DNA from: Ottowia flava
GTDB taxonomy: Bacteria; Pseudomonadota; Gammaproteobacteria; Burkholderiales; Burkholderiaceae_C
Direction: 5' to 3'
Length of the DNA stretch: 64,000 nt
Assembly (NCBI RefSeq): GCF_042680565.1
Contig: NZ_JBHUEJ010000003.1
Location: forward strand, 62,001 to 126,000
Below, piece by piece: positions 55,830-63,991 of the stretch (within the stretch, counting starts at the first letter, position 1; every line of letters starts with the position of its first letter). A program made the translations under genes and the position numbers. Below the pieces are notes generated by a model. It did no database searches, was not told the origin of the DNA, and was given only the letters and a program-made list of their open reading frames with translations.

Positions 55830-55852
55830 ACCAGGGGCAAACCGCATCCGCG

Positions 55853-56422
55853 CTAGGACTTGCCCTCAGCGGGCTTGCGCCCCTTGAAATCCACCAACGG
55901 CGCCAAGCGCGCCGAACTCAGTTCGTCCAACGTAAAGCCCATCGCCTGCTCTGGCGCCGGCGCCCGTTTGGCGCTGACGCGCTGGCCCGGCTTCACAGGC
56001 GGCTCATCGCGCCAAACAATCTGCCAGCCACCGTCTTCCCGCCTCTGCAGGGCGCCGCGAAACTTTTTCCGATTGGCACTCACCAAGCCTTCTGCTGCAG
56101 ACCCGATAGGGGCCTTGAGCGTCAGGTCAACCACCTCACCCACAAAGCGCTCGAAATCCAGAGCATTCCGGAGAGGGCGATCGATTCCGGGAGAAGAAAC
56201 CTCCAACCTTCGGTAGTCAACACCGTCCACCTCCAGCACGTACTGCAGTTGACGGGTGACACGCTCACAATCCTCAACGGTCACCGGCACTTCCGCCATC
56301 GCGCCAGGGCTCCATGGATAATCGATGGTGACGCGCAGCAGACCACCGGCGGAGCGCTCAACCTCCACCAAGTCATATCCAAGTCCGCGCACGGTATCGT
56401 CGATCGTTTGCTGAAGTGACAC
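55853..56422 (-). CDS. rimP: ribosome maturation factor RimP
   Basis: 189-residue RimP for 30S assembly. Motifs: IDDTVRGLGYDLVEVERSAGGLLRVTIDYP, VTVEDCERVTRQLQYVLEVDGVDYRRLEVSSPGIDRPLRNALDFERFVGE. The start is GTG 56422, as no ATG fits the conserved N-terminus. First gene of rimP-nusA-infB-rbfA-truB, preceded by a leader terminator. The C-terminus carries an Ala/Pro-rich extension. Confidence 0.95.
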   Translation of the reverse strand: MSLQQTIDDTVRGLGYDLVEVERSAGGLLRVTIDYPWSPGAMAEVPVTVEDCERVTRQLQYVLEVDGVDYRRLEVSSPGIDRPLRNALDFERFVGEVVDLTLKAPIGSAAEGLVSANRKKFRGALQRREDGGWQIVWRDEPPVKPGQRVSAKRAPAPEQAMGFTLDELSSARLAPLVDFKGRKPAEGKS

Positions 56423-56755
56423 AGCAACAAGCCACCCTCACCCATCTCTCAAGAAGCGACAGGCAAAAAAAAAGGGCGGTGGAAACCCCGCCCGTTTGGT
56501 CGTGAATTGTGCTTATTCTACCACAATCGCACTCTTAAGCAGCGAATCACCTGCGCCGCTGCGGTGTTGTGCCCGGCGCCCTTCTCCATTCTGTCGGCCC
56601 ACCGGCGCTGACGGCGACTCCAGCGGAAAGGGTCCGCATTGATATGCGGTGATGCTAAGCATGCGGCGGCAATCAGGCTTTTTGCTGACATCTGAGGCAA
56701 CTACGTCCGCTTACGCTTGGGCCATAATTTTGTCTTGCCGTCAGATGAGCGTTTC
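56423..56755. other. divergent control region of the rimP operon and the polyene cluster
   Basis: 333 bases without a supported gene. A frame of 60 codons at 56518-56700 (minus) has no start signal and resembles nothing. The rimP leader occupies the rimP side. On the other side, no clear promoter for the cluster is visible apart from CATAAT around 56722-56727. Confidence 0.6.
56465..56520 (-). ncRNA. rimP-nusA operon leader with intrinsic terminator (attenuator)
   Basis: On the minus strand a TAGAAT -10-like hexamer (56515-56520) is followed about 20 bases later by a GC hairpin (CGGGCGGGGTTTCCACCGCCC) and nine T, ending some 40 bases before the rimP GTG. A terminator in this position can only act on the operon's own transcript. 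It fits the rimP-leader attenuators described in proteobacteria, with NusA feedback as the likely control. Confidence 0.75.
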
Positions 56756-57040
56756 ATGAATACCCCAGCGATGCCTGCGTCCGAAGAAGTACTGATTCCC
56801 GAAGTTGCCCAGTTGCTGGTGACGTCCCTCAATCTCGAAATGGCGCCAGAGGACATTGCCCCCGATACGCCGCTGTATGGCGATGGCCTTGGCCTTGACT
56901 CCATCGACATCCTCGAAGTGGCGCTCGCGGTCTCGAAGCGCTACGGCTTCCAGCTACGCGCCGACGACGAGAACAACGAGGCCATTTATTCGTCTCTGCG
57001 CAACTTGGCGCACCACATCGCCAAGCACCGAATCACGTGA
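56756..57040 (+). CDS. acyl carrier protein of the polyene cluster
   Basis: 94-residue ACP. The phosphopantetheine attachment serine is about residue 49 in DGLGLDSIDILEVALAVSKRYG, typical of ACPs in aryl-polyene and xanthomonadin clusters. It carries the growing chain. First gene of an eight-gene set in which every gene overlaps the next; here the GTGA at 57037 contains its stop and the next start. It is probably not the housekeeping ACP, given the acidic, divergent N-terminus. Confidence 0.9.
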   Translation: MNTPAMPASEEVLIPEVAQLLVTSLNLEMAPEDIAPDTPLYGDGLGLDSIDILEVALAVSKRYGFQLRADDENNEAIYSSLRNLAHHIAKHRIT

Positions 57041-57741
57041 AGCCAATGCCGCATCGGGCGTCATTGAACCGTATCCCCATTCCGCTGATCGCAACTTTGG
57101 CGGGTGTGGCGCTGTACGCGTTAGCCGTTTTCTGGACAAGCAGACACCCTTCTCCGTTGACACTGGCCTTGGCTGCCTTGCCGTTCGTATGGTTTGCTCT
57201 TGCGTACGCCAAGGGCGGAGCGCGCGCTGGTTTGCCCACAGCCGTGCGGATTGGCCGGCTCTTGCCGCTGATTGCCACGCTGCTGGCACTGGGTCTGGCT
57301 TGGCGACCACTCCTGAGCAATGTCCGCCTGCTTTATCTTGCTCAGCATATCGGTGTTCACGCCATCTTGTGCTGGCTTTTCGCGCGAACGCTGCGACATG
57401 GATGCACGCCGCTGTGTACCGAATTTGCCAGTTGGGTCCACGAAGACATGTCGTCTACACGGTTGCTGTGGTACACGCGCCAGGTGACCTTTTGGTGGGC
57501 AATGTTCTTCGGATTGATGGTCATTGCGTCACTGCTGCTGTTCCGGTATGCCTCGCCTGAAGCCTGGACCGGGTTCTCAGCGGTGATAGGGCCCCTCCTA
57601 ACGGGCGCGGTGTTCCTGATTGAAAACCTGCTCCGCAGCCGCTTTCTTCCCCCCCAGGATCGCGTCGGCTTGACCGGGACATGGCGCGCGATACAGGCAC
57701 GCCTGCGTCACCAGTCGCGGGCACCCCAGCGCGCACCATGA
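57037..57741 (+). CDS. COG4648-type inner-membrane protein of the polyene cluster
   Basis: 234-residue membrane protein with about six hydrophobic helices. The middle part VRLLYLAQHIGVHAILCWLFARTLRHGCTPLCTEFASWVHED is the family signature seen between the ACP and AMP-ligase genes of aryl-polyene-type clusters. Later motifs are FWWAMFFGLMVIASLLLF and VFLIENLLRSRFLPPQDR. The biochemical role is unknown. GTG start within the ACP stop; ATG 57046 is an alternative. Confidence 0.88.
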   Translation: MKPMPHRASLNRIPIPLIATLAGVALYALAVFWTSRHPSPLTLALAALPFVWFALAYAKGGARAGLPTAVRIGRLLPLIATLLALGLAWRPLLSNVRLLYLAQHIGVHAILCWLFARTLRHGCTPLCTEFASWVHEDMSSTRLLWYTRQVTFWWAMFFGLMVIASLLLFRYASPEAWTGFSAVIGPLLTGAVFLIENLLRSRFLPPQDRVGLTGTWRAIQARLRHQSRAPQRAP

Positions 57742-59090
57742 GCGTTGACTGTCTGCCCTTGACCACGCACGCGCTCTGCGATGTGCTTGTGTACGGCCCA
57801 AGCGGCCCTATCACCGTCGAGACGTTCTGCCGGCAAGCGACGCAGTTGGCGGATCGTCTGCCACCTGGGCGCCATGTTCTGAACACCTGTCAGGACCGCT
57901 ATCTGTTCATGCTGGGCCTGGCAGCCGCGCTGATGGATGGACGCCCAACTTTGATGCCATCCAGTTTCACCCCGGGCACCCTGAAGCAAATCCAGTTGCA
58001 CTACGCCGACGTCATTTGCCTGCACGATGGGCATCAACAGGCGGACGGTATCGCGAGCTGGCAGATTGTGGATGAGCCGCCTGGGTCAGGCAAACACGGT
58101 GTTGAGGTTCCCAGCATTCCTGTTGACCAGGTTGCCGCCATTGTTTTCACGTCGGGAAGCACCGGCGAACCGACTGCACACGTCAAGCGCTGGGGCCGCC
58201 TGGGCATTAACGGCGCCTCGGAAGCACAACGACTGCGGTCCGCGGGTCACACGATTGTCGCCACGGTACCGGCGCAGCACATGTACGGATTCGAGTCGAG
58301 CGTTCTCCTTGCGCTACATGGAGGCTCAAGCCTGTGGCGTGGGCGCCCTTTCTACCCTGCCGATATCCAGGCAGCACTTGAGGCCACTCCTAGGCCTCGG
58401 ATGCTGGTCACCACACCGTTCCATCTCTCCAACGTGGTGAACTCCGGCAACAACATGCCGCCGTCCGACCTTCTGCTGTGCGCCACAGCGCCACTTTCGA
58501 CCTCGTTGGCCAGTGCTGCCGAATCACTTTTTCAGAGCTCCCTGTTCGAGATCTATGGCTGCACCGAGAGCGGTCAGGTTGCAAGCCGTCGAACGACTGC
58601 TGGACCCACTTGGCAATTGCTGCCCGGCTTGGATATGACGTCTGACGGTGACCAAGCATGGGTCAGCGGCGGCCATGTCGAGGGCCGCGTCGCATTGACC
58701 GACCATATCGCGGGCATCAAGGGCGACTACTTCGAATTGGGTGGTCGACATGCCGATATGGTCAACATTGCCGGCAAGCGCGCGTCGATCGGCGCATTGT
58801 CGACCACGCTGCGCAGTCTCGTGGGCGTGGACGACGGGTGCTTTCTCCTGCCCGATGCCGGCCATGCATTGCCGGCAGAAGGCGTTCAGCGACTTGCCGC
58901 ATTGGTGGTTGCGCCCTCTCTGAGCGAGCACGAAGTGTTGGCATTGCTGCGCAGGGAAGTCGACGCCGCGTTCCTGCCTCGCCCGTTGCTCAAGGTGGAT
59001 GCCCTGCCCCGAAATGCCACAGGCAAATTGCTGGCGACGGAGATTCAGGCACTCTATCGCCGCGTGCAAACGAAGAGCGACCGTCAATGA
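57738..59090 (+). CDS. AMP-dependent acyl/aryl ligase of the polyene cluster
   Basis: 450-residue acyl-CoA synthetase-like enzyme. Adenylation motifs: VFTSGSTGEPTAHVKRW, EIYGCTESGQVASRRTT, GGRHADMVNIAGKRASIGAL and the C-terminal lysine region LPRNATGKLLATEIQAL. In aryl-polyene pathways this class activates the aromatic starter (4-hydroxybenzoate or a cinnamate type) for transfer to the ACP. The first A3 motif lacks the usual PKG lysine-glycine (EPTAH), a variation worth noting. ATGA overlap with the previous gene. Confidence 0.9.
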   Translation: MSVDCLPLTTHALCDVLVYGPSGPITVETFCRQATQLADRLPPGRHVLNTCQDRYLFMLGLAAALMDGRPTLMPSSFTPGTLKQIQLHYADVICLHDGHQQADGIASWQIVDEPPGSGKHGVEVPSIPVDQVAAIVFTSGSTGEPTAHVKRWGRLGINGASEAQRLRSAGHTIVATVPAQHMYGFESSVLLALHGGSSLWRGRPFYPADIQAALEATPRPRMLVTTPFHLSNVVNSGNNMPPSDLLLCATAPLSTSLASAAESLFQSSLFEIYGCTESGQVASRRTTAGPTWQLLPGLDMTSDGDQAWVSGGHVEGRVALTDHIAGIKGDYFELGGRHADMVNIAGKRASIGALSTTLRSLVGVDDGCFLLPDAGHALPAEGVQRLAALVVAPSLSEHEVLALLRREVDAAFLPRPLLKVDALPRNATGKLLATEIQALYRRVQTKSDRQ

Positions 59091-59404
59091 GCGATTGCGT
59101 CAGCGATTTCCCAACCACATTGGAAAGCACGTTTTTGTACGAGGGGGCACGCTTCGCAGGCCATTTTCCGCAACATGTGGTGATTCCAGGCGCTGCGCTG
59201 GTCGATCGCGTAGTTATCGCGGTGGAACAGGCGACGCGGCGCCAAGTCATTGGACTGAAGCAGGTCAAGTGGATGGCAGCTGCATCCCCAGGCAGCACAT
59301 TGATATTGCGCGGCTCCGTCACGGACTCATTGCTTAGTTTCGAACTTTTCGCTGGCACTCGAGTGACCTGCGTCGGTTCCCTTTCTCTGGAGCCTCTGGC
59401 TTGA
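59087..59404 (+). CDS. hotdog-fold 3-hydroxyacyl-ACP dehydratase of the polyene cluster
   Basis: 105-residue FabZ/ApeI-like protein: EGARFAGHFPQHVVIPGAALVDRVV carries the catalytic His (about 26) of the GHFPxxPxxPG motif, followed by QVKWMAAASPGS. It dehydrates the 3-hydroxyacyl chain to a trans-double bond during polyene extension. Short for the family but complete. It overlaps the ligase stop and ends within TTGA, which starts the next gene. Confidence 0.87.
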   Translation: MSDCVSDFPTTLESTFLYEGARFAGHFPQHVVIPGAALVDRVVIAVEQATRRQVIGLKQVKWMAAASPGSTLILRGSVTDSLLSFELFAGTRVTCVGSLSLEPLA

Positions 59405-60333
59405 CTTCGACGTCCCCACCCAGCCCGCCAAGCACGAGCGAGTGGTCCCAACAGCCCGAGCGCAGTTCCATGGCCGTCATGCGCCTGATGCGATGGCTCT
59501 CCCTGCATCTCGGCCGCAGGGTCAGTCGCTGCATCCTCTATCCCATCGCCGCCTATTTCGTGCTTTTCGCCCCTTCCGCCAAGCGGGCGAGCAAGCAGTT
59601 TTTGAATCGAGCACTGGGCAGAGAAGCATGGATCGCCGATGGCTTTCACCATGTGCTCTCTTTCGCTTCGGTTGTGCACGACCGCATTTACTGGTTGAGC
59701 GACTGCCACGATCTGTTCGACATTCAGATCACCGGCGACGATCTGCTTGAGCAGTATCAACGTACTGGACGCGGCGTGGTCTTCATGGGTGGCCATTTCG
59801 GCAGCTTTGAAGCCCTGCGCGTATTGGGCGTGCGCAATGGACTCGACGTACGCATGCTCATGTACCCTGACAATGCCCGCATGGTGACGCAGACGTTGGC
59901 AGCCATCAACCCCGCGTTGGCGGACAGTGTGATTGCCCTCGGTCGTTCCGACGCCGTGTTGCGCGTCCGCGACCATTTGACCACGGGCGGCTGCGTCGGC
60001 ATCTTGGCTGATCGCAGTGTTGCCGATGCCCAGGAGGGCACTGATCATGTGGAGTTCCTGGGCTCTCCTGCACCTTTTCCCACGGGGCCATTTCGCCTTG
60101 CAGCGCTGTTGCGCGCCCCGGTCGTGTTCATGGCTGGCGTATATCTTGGCGGAAATCGATACCATCTTCGCTTCGACGCTATCGCGGACTTTCAAAATGT
60201 CGATGCGGCCGAGCGGAGCCAAGCGATGACGAATGCCCAGCGACGCTATGTGGAAATCCTGGAAGCCCAATGCGTTGACGCTCCTTGGAACTGGTTCAAT
60301 TTTTATGATTTCTGGGCAAATGACGCACCTTAG
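59401..60333 (+). CDS. lysophospholipid/lipid A-type acyltransferase of the polyene cluster
   Basis: 310-residue LpxL/HtrB-like acyltransferase. The active-site motif GGHFGSFEALR (H-x4-E, near 128-135) and ILADRSV with FPTGPFRLAALLRAPVV fit the family. One hydrophobic segment (about 43-58) anchors it. It may attach the finished polyene to a membrane glycerolipid. I use TTG 59401, which overlaps the dehydratase stop and includes the SEWSQQPERSSM lead-in typical of this subgroup; ATG 59470 is the next option. Confidence 0.87.
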   Translation: MTSTSPPSPPSTSEWSQQPERSSMAVMRLMRWLSLHLGRRVSRCILYPIAAYFVLFAPSAKRASKQFLNRALGREAWIADGFHHVLSFASVVHDRIYWLSDCHDLFDIQITGDDLLEQYQRTGRGVVFMGGHFGSFEALRVLGVRNGLDVRMLMYPDNARMVTQTLAAINPALADSVIALGRSDAVLRVRDHLTTGGCVGILADRSVADAQEGTDHVEFLGSPAPFPTGPFRLAALLRAPVVFMAGVYLGGNRYHLRFDAIADFQNVDAAERSQAMTNAQRRYVEILEAQCVDAPWNWFNFYDFWANDAP

Positions 60334-60895
60334 CCTGCGATTGGCAGTGGCTCTCGTCACGGTGATGGCGAGTTCTGCCGCGTTGGCGGAGTGGGACATC
60401 CCTGCGCTGATGCAGCAGCTTGCGAAGCACCCCTCTGGGCGCGCGACCTTCACCGAAACCAAGACACTCGCCGTACTGGAGCAGCCGGTCGTCAGCAGCG
60501 GCGAACTGGTTTACAGCCCTCCCGATCGGTTGGAAAAGCACACACTGAAGCCAGCCCCAGAGTCTCTGGTGATCCATGGCAACGACCTGACCGTCGTGCG
60601 CGACGGAGTGAAACGGCAGCTTCGACTGCCTCAATACCCAGAAGTGCTTGCATTCGTGGAGGCTTTGCGCGGCACTTTGGTTGGCAACCGCGCCCTGCTT
60701 GAGCAGCACTACGCTCTGTCGCTGTCCGGCACGGAACGCAAATGGCAACTGGCCCTGACGCCACTTGATGATCGGACTCGACGCTGGGTCAAGCAGATCA
60801 AAGTAGCCGGTACCGACAAAGGCGTGAACACAGTGGAGACGTTGCAGGCCGACGGCGACAAATCGCTGATCACCGTCGCTCCAGATGCACGCTGA
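60320..60895 (+). CDS. LolA-like outer-membrane lipoprotein carrier of the polyene cluster
   Basis: 191-residue secreted protein: signal peptide MTHLSLRLAVALVTVMASSAALA, then DIPALMQQLAKHPSGRATFTETKTLAVLEQPVVSSGELVYSPPDRLEKHTLKP, the LolA-like domain of aryl-polyene clusters. Proposed to ferry the lipid-linked pigment across the periplasm. The start overlaps the acyltransferase stop by 14 bases; ATG 60305 would add five residues. Confidence 0.88.
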   Translation: MTHLSLRLAVALVTVMASSAALAEWDIPALMQQLAKHPSGRATFTETKTLAVLEQPVVSSGELVYSPPDRLEKHTLKPAPESLVIHGNDLTVVRDGVKRQLRLPQYPEVLAFVEALRGTLVGNRALLEQHYALSLSGTERKWQLALTPLDDRTRRWVKQIKVAGTDKGVNTVETLQADGDKSLITVAPDAR

Positions 60896-63332
60896 CAAGT
60901 GCTCGCGAGCTGGCCGCAGCGGCACCGCCCCGTTTGCCCCAGTTCATCGAACCATCGCTGTCGGGCTCTGGCTAGCGCTGGTGGCGTGCTGTCTGCTCGC
61001 GTTGAACAGCGTCCGGTTGAGCACGGACATGTCGGCGTTCCTTCCGAAGAACCCCGACGAACAGCAGCGCCTACTGGTCGATCAGATCAAGGACGGCGCC
61101 TTGTCGCGGATGGTGCTCATGGGCATCGAAGGAGGCGATTCTTCATTGCGCGCTGGCGCATCCGAGCGGCTGGCGGCCGCGCTGCGCGACGACGCGGCAT
61201 TCGCCAGTGTTATCAACGGCGATGCCGCAAGCCGTGAACGCGACCAAACATTGCTGATGCAATCGCGCTATTTGCTCAGTCAGCAGGTGTCCCCAGAGCG
61301 ATTCAGCCCATCGGGTTTACATGCCGCGATTCGCAATTCAATCAACGAGCTGGGTGGATCCGCAGGTCTGATTCTCAAGTCCATCTTCCCGCGCGATCCG
61401 ACGGGAGAACTGCCCGCCTTGATTGGCCGATTGACGAGCGGACGGGCACCGGCGGGGCACGATGGCGTCTGGACCTCCGCCTCGGGTGACACAGCGCTGC
61501 TCATCGCGATGACAGCCGCGCCGGGAACGGATACCGATGCCCAGGAGTCGGTACTCGCTCGCATACGAGACACATTCGAGAGAGAACGGCACGATGCCAC
61601 ATTGAAGTTGGTAGTGTCTGGCGCACCAGTGTTCTCGGTCGACGCGCGCCAGAGCATTAAAAGCGAGGTTGAGCGCCTTTCGCTCGTCGGCGGCATCAGC
61701 ATCCTGCTGATCATGTTTGCCTTTTACCGTTCAATTCGTAACATGCTCATCGGGCTGGTGCCCGTCTTCACCGGCATCCTGGTGGCGGTGGTGGCGGTTT
61801 TCCTTGGCTTTGAGACAGTGCATGCCATCACTGTGGGATTCGGCACCACGCTGCTGGGAGAAACCCTTGACTACAGCATTTACTACCTGGTTCAGTCAAG
61901 CGGGGACGCCGATTGGCGTCGCGACTATTGGCCGACGGTTCGGCTGGGCGTCGCTACATCGGTATGCGGATTTGCTGCCCTGCTGTTTTCCAGCTTTCCG
62001 GGCTTGGGCCAGTTGGGCATCTATTCCATTGCGGGTTTGCTGACGGCCGCTGCAGTCACCCGGTTCGTACTCCCGTCCCTGCCTTCGCAACCAGTGCCGG
62101 CGTCCAGCATCCGCTGGCTTGGCCACCGCATGGCCCAGATCTGTGCTCTGGCCCAAGGGCTTCGGTGGGTGGTAGCTGCTGCCGCATTGGTGGCCGTGGG
62201 CGTCGTTGCGACCCATCATGACCGTCTGTGGGCCCAAGGGCTTTCTGGCCTGAACCCCGCCCCGCGAGATCTCCAGAAGTTGGACGAGCGTTTGAGGCTT
62301 GAGGCAGGCGCACCGAACCTGGCGCACATGGTGGTGGTGTCGGCGCCTACTGCAGATGCAGCCCTGCGTGCAGCTGAAGTGACTGAAGCCCATCTTGCGC
62401 CCCTACTGAAGAACCGCAACATCGAACGCATCGACAGTCCGGCCCATTTTCTTCCGAGTTCAGAAACTCAGACCGCGCGGCGCAGTGCGCTGCCGGACGC
62501 GTCGACCTTGTCAGCACGATTGGTCGAAGCAACTGCCGGACTGCCGGTCAAGGCGGCGCGCCTTGAGCCGTTCATCGAGGACGTCGAGACAGCGCGCAGT
62601 TCAGGTCCGATAACCACCCAGACATTGCACGGCACCAGCTTCGAGTTCGTCCTTCAGACCTTGCTACTGCAGCGCGAGAGTGGGTGGTCGGTTCTGATGC
62701 CCCTGTCTTTGCCTGCTGACCCCTCGACTGCCGAAAAGAGCCGCCAAGCGATAGAGGCCGCGCTGATGTCAGCACCGCTGCAGCAGAAGGCCTATTTCCT
62801 TGACGTCGATTCACAATCGACGCAGATGTTCGGCAAGTACCTGAAAGAAGCCTTGGCATTCTCCGCGGCCGGCATCGTTGGCATCGTTGGCATCCTGTTC
62901 GTATCCTTGCGAAGCCCGGTGCGCGTGCTGCGCGTGCTCATGCCCCTAGGCGCCGCGGTGTCGCTTGTCATGGCTGGGCACGTCGTCGCGGGAACGCCAA
63001 TGACCCTGCTGCACCTGGTCGGCTTGCTGCTGATCGTGGCAGTTGGCTCCAACTATGCGCTTTTTTTCGATCAGCGCTTCAGCGCTTGGGCGACAGGCAG
63101 TGAAACGGCAGAAAGCGCAGAAGCTCCGGCGCGCGCGGCCGCCCTCGCATCGCTCGCGCTGGCAAATGTATCCACCATGATCGGTTTCGGAATCCTGGCT
63201 TGGTCGAAAGTACCCGTGCTCCATGCGATTGGGTCGACAGTGGGTCCAGGCGCCCTCCTCGCTTTGCTTCTGGCCATGGCTTGGTCCAGAAGCGATTCTG
63301 AACGCATGAAGGAGGCGGGCGCTCTCGCATGA
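60885..63332 (+). CDS. MMPL/RND-type exporter of the polyene cluster
   Basis: 815-residue transporter in two halves, each with one helix, a large periplasmic domain and a group of about five helices. The first half carries ISILLIMFAFYRSIRNMLIGLVPV and LGETLDYSIYYLVQSS; the second carries GIVGIVGILFVSLRSPVRVLRVLMPL and AVGSNYALFFDQRF, the conserved acidic D-Y/F motif. Probably moves the pigment lipid out of the inner membrane. It overlaps the LolA-like gene by 11 bases and the PAP2 gene by four. Confidence 0.92.
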   Translation: MHADKCSRAGRSGTAPFAPVHRTIAVGLWLALVACCLLALNSVRLSTDMSAFLPKNPDEQQRLLVDQIKDGALSRMVLMGIEGGDSSLRAGASERLAAALRDDAAFASVINGDAASRERDQTLLMQSRYLLSQQVSPERFSPSGLHAAIRNSINELGGSAGLILKSIFPRDPTGELPALIGRLTSGRAPAGHDGVWTSASGDTALLIAMTAAPGTDTDAQESVLARIRDTFERERHDATLKLVVSGAPVFSVDARQSIKSEVERLSLVGGISILLIMFAFYRSIRNMLIGLVPVFTGILVAVVAVFLGFETVHAITVGFGTTLLGETLDYSIYYLVQSSGDADWRRDYWPTVRLGVATSVCGFAALLFSSFPGLGQLGIYSIAGLLTAAAVTRFVLPSLPSQPVPASSIRWLGHRMAQICALAQGLRWVVAAAALVAVGVVATHHDRLWAQGLSGLNPAPRDLQKLDERLRLEAGAPNLAHMVVVSAPTADAALRAAEVTEAHLAPLLKNRNIERIDSPAHFLPSSETQTARRSALPDASTLSARLVEATAGLPVKAARLEPFIEDVETARSSGPITTQTLHGTSFEFVLQTLLLQRESGWSVLMPLSLPADPSTAEKSRQAIEAALMSAPLQQKAYFLDVDSQSTQMFGKYLKEALAFSAAGIVGIVGILFVSLRSPVRVLRVLMPLGAAVSLVMAGHVVAGTPMTLLHLVGLLLIVAVGSNYALFFDQRFSAWATGSETAESAEAPARAAALASLALANVSTMIGFGILAWSKVPVLHAIGSTVGPGALLALLLAMAWSRSDSERMKEAGALA

Positions 63333-63991
63333 ACCATTTCGCTCCCGCGCCTAGCTGGCGCACGGAGTTGCGCACTCGCGTGCGCACTCTCGCATGGCTC
63401 AAGGCATTGGGCAATACGGTTTTTCTCGTCGTTTTCTTTCAGCTTTACCTGGCCATTCAAAAGCACCCCGCGTTTGAAGTGGCCCAGATCCCCGCGACGG
63501 ACGTCGACCACTGGATTGGTTTCCAGCCATGGGCCATCGGCCTGTATCTCTCGCTGTGGGTTTACACAGCCCTTCCGGTCGCTTTGCAGCCCGACAAGCA
63601 ACGCCTTGTCGGGTACGGGGTGGCCATGACGGTGCTCTGTGTGCTGGGGTTGGTGGTGTTCTATCTCTGGCCCTCCTCCGTGTCTGAGGCGGTGGGGCCC
63701 AGACCCGCCGGCAACGCCTTGTTCGCCATGCTCTACGCCGTCGACAGCAACGGCAATGCATGCCCGTCCCTGCATGTGGCTGCGTCGGTCATGTCGTGCC
63801 TTTGGCTGCACGCGATCCTTCGAAAAGTTGCGGCTCCAGCCTGGCTGTATATCGTTAACCTCCTCTGGTGTGCCGGGATCGTTTTTTCGACCATGGCCAC
63901 CAAACAACATCTCTTGCTGGATGTCATCGCAGGTGCTCTACTAGGCATTGCCGTTGGCTGGCTTTCCGTACGTCGCCGCGGTGCGGTTTGA
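63329..63991 (+). CDS. PAP2-superfamily membrane phosphatase
   Basis: 220-residue membrane protein with about five or six helices and the PAP2 phosphatase motifs SNGNACPSLHVAASVMSCLW (C2, P-S-L-H with the catalytic His) and TKQHLLLDVIAGALLG (C3, H-x3-D). Members remove phosphate from lipids such as phosphatidate or undecaprenyl diphosphate. The ATGA overlap with the exporter ties it to the polyene cluster, perhaps to make the glycerolipid acceptor. The stop falls nine bases before the window end, so later cluster genes are outside. Confidence 0.88.
   Translation: MNHFAPAPSWRTELRTRVRTLAWLKALGNTVFLVVFFQLYLAIQKHPAFEVAQIPATDVDHWIGFQPWAIGLYLSLWVYTALPVALQPDKQRLVGYGVAMTVLCVLGLVVFYLWPSSVSEAVGPRPAGNALFAMLYAVDSNGNACPSLHVAASVMSCLWLHAILRKVAAPAWLYIVNLLWCAGIVFSTMATKQHLLLDVIAGALLGIAVGWLSVRRRGAV

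Noticed and set aside
56518..56700. 60-codon minus-strand frame upstream of the rimP leader
   Set aside because: No recognisable protein, and it overlaps the rimP promoter region; the minus-strand terminator after it is better explained as the rimP attenuator.
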